Assembly (NCBI GenBank): GCA_030280995.1
Contig: JASXTE010000002.1
Location: 3,917,683 to 3,981,682, forward strand
DNA: 64,000 nt
From: Hemileia vastatrix
Lineage: Eukaryota > Basidiomycota > Pucciniomycetes > Pucciniales > Zaghouaniaceae
Direction: 5' to 3'
Of the stretch, positions 56,716-64,000 are shown piece after piece (position 1 is the stretch's first letter; each line of letters opens with the position of its first letter). The position numbers and the translations under genes are program-made. Below the pieces are notes generated by a model. That model ran no database searches. It was given only the letters and a program-made list of their open reading frames with translations, and was not told the DNA's origin.

Positions 56716-57846
56716 TGTGGTAGCCTAAAGTTTAGTACGGCACCTAAATATGTAAATGGAGTTATTACGGCGTGCAAGATTGGCGTTATTATTTTTTATA
56801 AAAGGGTTTTATTTAATTTATTGGAGTTTAGAATATGAAGAAATTGGTCACGAGCGAATGCCTACACAAATACAATTTATTTTACGGAGAAAACTTATTT
56901 TTACGGTCTGAAAAATTTATAAGTATCAAGTCAAGTCACTCAAGAACCTTGGGAAATTTTCCCAGAATTTTTACTATTTTTCTTATATTTTTAAATGAAT
57001 TTTAAAGTTTTATAGAAATATTTACGTTTTCAAAAATTACTTAACTTTGATGAATTTTCACGGGGTAATTAGAGCTGCACAGACTACGAAAATTAGTTTG
57101 GTATCTAAAGAAGAAGTAGCTCTATTATGTGTAATTTTTTTAGATTTTTTTATTATAGTTTTAAGGTTCTAATTGAGTCCAGAAGTCCGGACGGACTCCG
57201 TACGGACTCCATACGGACTCCGCTTTGACTCCGTACGGACTCCATACGGGCTCCGGATTGACTCTGGAAGAGCTCTGGAGGGGAAAACTTAGGCACCTGA
57301 CTAGGAATACTTAAGCACTTCTCAAACTGGAAATTGAGAGGGGGGAGAGATCATACAGCTTAATCTTTAACTACCACAGTCTCATTTTTTTATTACTCAA
57401 CAAATTAAATAAATTTGTAATACCCTTATAACTTTATATTTTATATATAACATTTTAGAAATACTACTCAACAATTAAAATAACACTTCATACAGGGTAT
57501 CTTTAGAAAGGTCTTCATCGCTGGGACTTGATTATTGCTGTCTCATAAAAATTCAAATTATTATAAAAACATAAAAGTCAATCTTTTCAGATCTTTCACT
57601 GGTACACCTTAATTGTTGTTATCAGTATTTCTTTATCAACAGCCACTTTCTTTAAATCTCAATAAGCGTTAATTATTTTAGAGTTTCATTATTTTATCAA
57701 TCAGATTCAAGTAGATTGGTTAGCTTAGTGATTTAGAATTCCCATTTTGTTATTTTTATTGGAAGGACGGGGTTTTCAGCTAAATCCACACATCTCCTCC
57801 GGATTCTGCTTACAGCAAGGCGACTGTAAGAGTTTACCTTAACATA
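56716..57846 (+). repeat. gypsy-D 3' LTR
   Basis: 1131 bp, differing from the 5' LTR mainly by scattered point changes and a shorter CGGACTCC array (57175-57262). ACGT follows at 57847. Confidence 0.94.
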
Positions 57847-59493
57847 ACGTGCCGCAAGGGTGGCTCTGGATAATGAGGATATGGAGGAAGATGCGCCAGG
57901 TGTACGATCGCCTTCTCAGATTTCCTCTCCTAAAGTTAAAATTCTCTCTAAGGATCCAGATTCAGTCATGGAAAGAATCGATGAGTTGGAGAAGAAGATA
58001 GTTGAAGCGGCAAAAGAGAAAGAATTGTTTAGGCCCAAGAGTTCTCCTCAAACTTTGCGTTTTTCCGCTATGGTGTGCTATTATTGTAATAAAGAGGGGC
58101 ATACAAGGATGAGGTGTAATGCGCTTCAAAAGGATAAAGAGGAAAAGGTAGTTTATGAGGATGGGACTACGCTTATGTTGGAAGATGGTACCAAGTTGAT
58201 TAAAGACAAAGATCAAGGGATGTGAGCCATGGTCATTGATCATATTAATAAAAAGTCTATGGAAAGCAGGTCAAGCAAGGGCAAAGAACCGGAAAATAAG
58301 GAGAAAAGCAAGGATGCGAAGTCGGTTAATTTTTCAGTTACTTGCGCGGTGTTAGATTTAAAGTAAAAGAAGGAGCCGTTTCAGCGCCACTTACCGCAGC
58401 ACAATTGGAGATGTTTGCGGCAAAGCATAAGAAAATGGCCCCACCTACAATTACTAGGCCAAGAAGGGCTGGCGCTAGGTATGCAAATCCAGAGGATATG
58501 GAGGAAGTAGGGTATACTACTAGAGAAAATACACCTGTGCCTATCAAGGATGTTGAAATGGATGGTATGGACTCTGGAGGTTATGGTGTGGATCACCAGG
58601 AAGTAGAACAGACGGAAATGTTCGAGGAGCCAGTGGTAGTACAGCAAAGAGTGGTACCTGCTGAAGGAATGCCAGGAGCAAAGCATAATACTCCAAAGAA
58701 CCCACCTGGAAGAGCAAAAGCTGGTTCCAAGGCAACTCAGCCTAAATGGAGAATGCAGCGCCGGGTTCATTCTGATTTTCATAAAGCTGCCGAGGATTTA
58801 GTTGTAGAATGTTTGAAGACTACAGTTTTTGTTCCATTGGGGATGCTGACTGCAGTAGCGCCAGATGTAGCTAATGGAAAAGTGGAAAAGTGCAGAAAGA
58901 AAAGGATTGCTAATTGCGCTGAGTTTGATATGGTGGAACAGTCGTTTCAGCCAGTTGTTGGATTACCTAGGGCTCCACATTATGCAGGACCCTTAGGGTA
59001 TTTAACAATTACAGTAAATGGTAAGCAAATTAAAGCATTAGTGGATACGGGTTCACAAATCAACGTGGTATCAGTGGATGATGCAGTAGAATTAGGTCTT
59101 CCTGTAAAAGACGGCGAAGGCACTGTTGCAGGAATTATGGGAGGTAGGTTACCTGTTATAGGTGTAGCAGAGTATGTACGCACTTGAGTTGCGGGAGCAA
59201 CAAGAGATATACATTTTTATGTTCCAATGGGTGTAGTTAAACCAGTTTTAGGCACGCCATTTTTAATGGATTATTTGGCCACTATAGATTATTGTTTAAA
59301 TAAGACTATAGGAATAAGGATTATGGGTGATGACGGTGTTCCAGTAACAGCAGTCTTATTAGCGCCCAAGGATGGTGGCTGGGAAACTAAGTACTATGGA
59401 GCTGTGCGGTTAGAGAAAGAAAGAGAATTTTATGAGGAAGTCTCAGATGAGAAGATAGGGCGACCTCCAGGAAGGCCCCAATATTTTCATTAG
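57847..59493 (+). pseudogene. gypsy-E gag second part and protease
   Basis: From 57851 the frame continues the gag cut at 45244. MVCYYCNKEGHTRMRC is an intact zinc knuckle (near 58068). A TGA at 58223 and a one-base loss near 58360 break the frame. The next frame carries KKMAPPTITRPRRAGARYAN and the protease (ALVDTGSQINVVSVDDA, DTG at 59041). A TGA at 59185 (GGA in gypsy-A) and a final open part to 59493 follow. Confidence 0.88.
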
Positions 59494-59810
59494 GGACTGG
59501 CATTTTAGGTGTTACTATCTCCCAGGATGAGAGGAACCCGGATAGTGACCAGTCAGTCCAACAAGGAGGGATACGTAAAGCGGTACTTCATAGGTGTCTT
59601 GATAATACTACTGTAGAATGTATTATACCTAAGCTTTTTAATTTCTTTAATTTTGGATATTGTTATACTTATATTAAAAAAAAAAGACAAAAACAGGATT
59701 TAGGTGTAACCCATAGTTATATTAGAAAGGGTTTTATTTTAATTAATGAAGGAAGCAGTAAGGACTGTTTTGCATCTAAGTATAAACCAGCAGCTGTTAA
59801 GGTTAAACCA

Positions 59811-61281
59811 GTGAATATAGCGATGCCTGATTTGAATCCTCCTTTGCAGAGGCCGGCGCTATCTAGAAATACTTATGATACACCTTTAACAAAGTTTCTG
59901 CCTGATTTTGCGTTCACCAGTAAGATTATGATGGAAAGGCTTCAGATGGTAGATTTTAGACCAGAGGGCTGGTTATCGCAGGAAGAAAAGAAGTTATTAT
60001 TACATGTTATGGTTTTTAGGGAAAAGGCTATTGCGTTTTCAGAAGAGGAAAGAGGTTTGTTAAAACACTCTTATGGTAAACCTTATATTGTTCCAGTTAT
60101 ACCTCATGCGCCGTGGCAAAAGAAGGCTTTTCCAATACCGGCGGCTATAAGAGAAGAGTATATGGAATTAACTAGGGGAAGGTTAAAGTCCGGCTTGTAT
60201 GAACATTCTATGTCTAGTTATTCAAGTCCAGTGTTTTGTGTGGTCAAACATAATGGTAAATTAAGGGTTGTTAATTATCTTAGGGAGATGAACAAGGTTA
60301 CAGTAAAGGATGCAGGGATGCCACCAACGCCAGAAGAATTTGTGGAATCTTTTGCAGGGCATGCATGTTACAGATTAGGTGATATTATGGGAGGATACGA
60401 TGAGCGCAAGTTGGACGAATCGTCCAGACCCATGACAACGTTTGAAACACCACTGGTGCGCTTTAGTTTGACAAGGTTACCGCAAGGCGCAACAAATTCT
60501 GTGGCGGTATATCAAGCACAGATGATGTGGATATTGCAGGATGAAATTCCAGAACATGTGGGAATTATCATTGATGATGGCGGTATAAAAAGACCAGCCA
60601 GTGATTATGAAGGGGAAGTGATAAAAGAAAATCCGTATATTAGAAAGTTTATTTGGGAATATGTGATTACCCTGGAAAGAGTGCTGTTTAGGATAGAGGA
60701 GGCAGGATTAACAATTTCTGGGTCTAAATTTGCCTGTTGTGTTCCAGCGCTAGGTATAGTGGGACATGTGGTATGCAAGGAAGGGAGAATTGTTGCTGAA
60801 AAACAGAGGAATAAGGTACTTACATGGCCAAGACCAAGAGATACTAAGAAAGTTAGAGGGTTTTTAGGCATTTGTACATATGTAAGAATGTTTATTCAAG
60901 ATTTTGCTTTGTTGTCTTCGCCTTTACGGCGCTTAACAAGAAAGGATGTTGTATGGGATTGGATGGAGGAATGTGAGGAGTCATTTGAGTTATTAAAGAG
61001 GATTGTAGGAAAAGATATTCTTTTGAAGAAATTGGAGTATGGACCAGGCGCTGGAAAAATTAGTCTAGCGGTGGATTCTAGTGTGTCCGCGGTGGGCGCA
61101 GTTTTGATACAGGAGGACAAAGAAGGTAATGATAGACCTGTCCTTTACAAGTCCAAGACTTTTACCAAAGTGGAGTCTAGGTACTCCCAGTCTAAGCTGG
61201 AGCTATGTGGAGTAGCGAAGATTATTAAAAAGCTATAATGGATGCTTTGGGGGCAGCATTTTGAGCTGCAGGTTGATGGGC
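59811..61281 (+). pseudogene. gypsy-E reverse transcriptase and RNase H, truncated
   Basis: An open frame from NIAMPDLNPPLQRPALSRN to a TAA at 61236 (CAA in gypsy-A). RT contains SSYSSPVFCVVKHNGKLRVV, the catalytic IIIDDGGIKRP and ISGSKFACCVPALGIVGHVV. RNase H contains LAVDSSVSAVGAVL. The sequence ends at a D-type LTR (61282) within RNase H, so integrase is missing. 59494-59810 is a short linker region with one poly-A tract. Confidence 0.9.
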
Positions 61282-61998
61282 TGTGGTAGCCTAAAGTTTA
61301 GTATGGCACCTAAGTACGTAAATGGAGTTATTACGGCATGCAAGATTGGCGTTATTATTTTTTATATAAGGGTTTTATTTAATTTATTGGAGTTTAAAAT
61401 ATGAAGAAATTGGTCACGAGTGAATGCCTACACAAATACAATTTATTTTACGGAGAAAACTTATTTTTACGGTCTGAAAAATTTATAAGTATCAATTCAA
61501 GTCACTCAAGAACCTTGGGAAATTTTTCCAGAATTTTTACTATTTTTCTTATATTTTTAAATGAATTTTAAAGTTTTATAGAAATATTTACGTTTTCAGA
61601 AAATTACTTAACTTTGATGAATTTTCACGGGGTAATTAGAGCTGCGCAGACTACGAAAATTAGTTTGGTATGTAAAGGGGAAGTAGCTCTATTATGTGTA
61701 ATTTTTCTAGATTTTTTATTATAGTTTTAAGGTTCTAATTGAGTCTGGAGGTCCGGACGGACTCCGTTTCGACTCCGTTCCGGCTCCGTACGGACTCCGT
61801 ACGGGCTCCGGATTGACTCTGGAAGAGCTCTGGAGGGGAAAACTTAGGCACGTGACTAGGAATACTTAAGCGCTTCTCAAACTCGAAATTGAGGGGGGGG
61901 GGGACACATCATACAGCTTAATCTTTAACCACCACGGTCTCATTTTTTATTACTCAACAAATTAAATAAATTGTAATACCCTTATAACTTTATATAAC
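61282..61998 (+). repeat. Third gypsy-D-type LTR, truncated
   Basis: It starts TGTGGTAGCC and follows the gypsy-D LTR with small differences, including its own CGG array (61741-61815). It is lost after CTTATAACTTTATATAAC. About 450 bp of LTR and any internal part are missing. Confidence 0.88.
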
Positions 61999-62014
61999 TT
62001 TCACCACGCAATAT

Positions 62015-63620
62015 GGGGGGGGCGGACTTGCTAGCAAGTCCGCAACCTTGAACCCTAATTCATATCTTTTTCAGCACACATTGAGGTGGTGATGAAACAA
62101 TCATGAAGAAATATTGAATTTACTTTGAAAACACCTTGAAACTGATTTGAACCTTCATTGAACCACAGTTGATTAATAGTTCAAAAAATATTCACAGCAG
62201 GAAAAAAGTGTGCACTAGATGTCTAGTGCTTTTTTTTGCTTCCTGAATTGATTCCTGGTGGAATTACAAATGGGACTTCCATCTGATGCCTCCCTCCCCT
62301 AATTCTCCCTTATCTTCAATCTGACTTCCTATCCTACCCCCTTATCTCATTTCTAAACTTGCCATCTACTTACCCATTTTCCCTATTCCTTTCCTTCACA
62401 GTGAGAAAACAACTCTCCTCTCCTTCCACCCCTCTCCCTTCTCTTCTCTTCACTTCTCACACCTCCCCCAGACCCTCACTCACCTTTCCCAGCCCACTGT
62501 CATTATTTAGTTTTATTTTACTTTGTATTTTTTTCATTTTTCATGTTTCTTCCCTACAAAAATCTTCCTTTTTCAACGATTGGCCACATTTTTTTAGTAA
62601 ACACAAGCAACTCAAATTCTGAAATATGTATTTAGTTACATTATTTATCACTTGGAATGGGTTATAATTCCTCAAAATTTTATTCCTTGTTATTTCTAAT
62701 TTATACATATTAATTATTCTCAAGTTTATAAAAAGTTGGCTACTTCCCAAGCCCTTGCATGCCTCCCCAACACTTTTTTCACCTCTTCAATCTCATTGCT
62801 CACCTCCCCCAGAAAAATAAAGGAACTGGGGAAGGCTGGGGAAGGTGAGAGAGGGGCTTTACAGGGCTGGGAGAGGTTATAAAATCCCCTAACCCACTTC
62901 GGGAAGGCTGGAAAAGGTGAGCAAGGGTCCTTAAAGAGCTAGGAGAGTTGATAAAAGCCTCTCACCTACTACTCACAGCCCTACTTAGTCTTTACAGCAC
63001 CTCGTTCACATCTCCAGCCAAATTAAGGGACTTGGGAAGCTGGGGGAGGTGAGCGAGGGGCTTTGAAAGTCTGTGGGAGGTAATAAAAGCCTCTCACTCA
63101 CTTCTCCCAGCCTTCCTTAGTCTTTACAGCACCTCGCTCACATCTCCAGCCAAAGTAAGGGACTGGGGGAGGCTGGAAGAGGTGAGTGAAGGGCTGGAAA
63201 GATTGGGAAGGTGAGAAAGGGCTAGGGGAGGTAAGCGAGAGCTGGGGGATGTGGACAATAAACTGGGGAGGTGAGTAATAGTTTTAGAATGTGAGAGAAA
63301 GGCTGGTGAGGGCTAATGGAGGTGAGTGGGGTGAGTGAGGGGAATGGGAGGTGAGCGAGAGGTTGCAAAAGGGGTGTAGTTGTGTTAAAAGTGAAAATAG
63401 AGTGGAGGGGGTAGTGAGGAGGGCTTAAACATAGATTTTGAAGCTTAAAGGGTGTAGCAAATGTATCAGGAGGGCAATAAAAGGGTGGTGAGTGGTAATA
63501 GAATTAACAGAAATAAAAAAGCAGAAAAATTTGTGTGGAGAGATTGAGAGGTTGTCCATTGAGGTAGTGAAAAATGGAGTGTGAACTTTGTTCTTCGGGC
63601 GAACATCAGAGTCCACCCCC
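62015..63620. mobile_element. Candidate non-coding DNA transposon with G-run ends
   Basis: The left end has eight G then CGGACTTG, and the right end AGAGTCCACCCCC is its approximate inverse. A perfect 20-bp palindrome CGGACTTGCTAGCAAGTCCG (62023-62042) and an imperfect hairpin (63586-63614) sit just inside the ends, as in TE1 and TE2. The inside holds no coding sequence, only pyrimidine-rich sequence (62280-62510) and degenerate GGGGAGGTGAGCGAG repeats (62780-63400). A target duplication was not found, so borders are tentative. Confidence 0.45.
62780..63400. repeat. Degenerate GGCTGGGGAGGTGAGCGAG repeat tract
   Basis: More than ten irregular copies of GCTGGGRRAGGTGAGYGAG occur here. Several inverted versions (CTCACYTCYCCCAGCC) alternate with them, so the tract can fold on itself. 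Confidence 0.7.
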
Positions 63621-64000
63621 TCAATCTACAGCTCTATTCTGCCGATATGGAAAATGATTGATAATTATTTTTTATTGATATTTTTGAACTTAAACCTATA
63701 GTTTATACGTCTTTATTTTATATTTTTGATTTACAATGCACTTTAAGACTAAGAAAGTAATATAGTAAAATAATTGATAATGAAATACTATTTTGCTTTT
63801 TTACACAATAATTCACAGAATTCTTTTGATAACTATACATGATATAAATAAATAATATAATAGGAAAATTGTAGCAAAAAGTTAAAAACTAGAATAAAAC
63901 ATTTAAAGAAATTTTAAACTATTGAACTTATGTATTTTTTGAGTTTATTGTATTTATTTTTAAATGTAATAGTAAAATATGTTGGTTAGATTAAAAATAG
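63621..64000. other. AT-rich end of the window
   Basis: No gene, repeat or signal was recognised. Confidence 0.5.

Larger units (their letters stand above)
45245..57846 (+). mobile_element. Ty3/gypsy retrotransposon gypsy-D, 12.6 kb, young
   Basis: The LTRs (45245-46397 and 56716-57846) are nearly identical by eye. The target duplication ACGT is at 45241-45244 and 57847-57850. Order: PBS, gag, protease, repeat-coded spacer, a 1136-codon open RT/RNase H/integrase frame, a 2.4-kb untranslated region full of hairpin-tail repeats, a gene on the opposite strand, a polypurine tract, and the 3' LTR. Only a few in-frame TGAs (46852, 48592) spoil gag, so it is recent and perhaps only lately silenced. 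Confidence 0.94.
43001..61281 (+). mobile_element. Ty3/gypsy element gypsy-E (gypsy-A family), interrupted by gypsy-D
   Basis: Its parts are the LTR (43001-44329), primer-binding site, gag first half (44580-45244), then after gypsy-D the gag second half and protease (57847-59493) and RT-RNase H to 61281. There a D-type LTR cuts it off, and integrase and 3' LTR are not in the window. Taking out gypsy-D with one ACGT copy restores a gag frame that matches gypsy-A across the junction (VERRAARVALD versus VESYAARVSLD). Confidence 0.92.

Overview
The window is a transposon-dominated, AT-rich stretch of a fungal nuclear genome. Short GT-AG introns of about 55-75 bp, fungal-type Ty3/gypsy polyproteins (RT core FIDDGGIKGP), DDE_4 Harbinger-type transposases with a linked SANT-like gene, and a TET/JBP-like oxygenase all point to a basidiomycete. 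A rust fungus (Pucciniales) with an expanded genome is my best guess. The species cannot be named from the sequence.

Layout. (1) 1-14990: an old Ty1/copia element (copia-1, minus strand) split by gypsy-A (1695-13328, minus strand, LTRs of about 1.18 kb). (2) 14991-25802: copia-2 (minus strand, 120-bp LTRs, 5-bp target duplication GTAAT), itself split by two Harbinger-like DNA transposons, TE1 (18497-21963) and TE2 (22144-24697). TE2 carries an apparently intact transposase gene. (3) 25808-26822: repeat-rich spacer. (4) 26823-29348: the only host-gene island, a nine-exon nitrilase (NIT1 type) and a three-exon Nudix hydrolase (CoA/NADH-pyrophosphatase type), divergently transcribed from a 164-bp interval. 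(5) 30026-35635: MITE-like repeats, a decayed SANT-like transposon gene, a 19-bp tandem array, an LTR fragment and the end of a chromodomain gypsy (gypsy-G). (6) 35636-61281: a Russian doll of three gypsy elements. Chromovirus gypsy-F (35636-43000) is cut by gypsy-E (same family as gypsy-A). Gypsy-E is cut inside gag by gypsy-D (45245-57846, 12.6 kb, near-identical LTRs, 4-bp target duplication ACGT), and again in pol by another D-type LTR (61282). (7) 62015-63620: a candidate further DNA transposon.

Most notable: three different Ty3/gypsy families here (A, D, F) each carry a spliced gene on the opposite strand between pol and the 3' LTR. Each ATG lies only 112-123 bp inside the LTR, and each product begins with a six-cysteine cluster of fungal Zn2Cys6-like spacing. 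D and F share exactly C-x2-C-x6-C-x12-C-x2-C-x6-C. The D LTR also holds an array of CCGTACGG/CGGACTCCG boxes, the type of CGG half-site that Zn2Cys6 proteins bind, so a retrotransposon-encoded regulator of its own LTR is a testable hypothesis. Separately, gypsy-D contains at least 20 copies of a small hairpin (4-bp stem, 6-nt loop) followed by WTAAACTGG. The stem changes in a compensatory way between copies while the loop and tail stay constant. Copies lie in both coding and non-coding parts of the element.

Most element genes are broken by stops and frameshifts. The exceptions are gypsy-D pol, the TE2 transposase, the D antisense gene and the two host genes.
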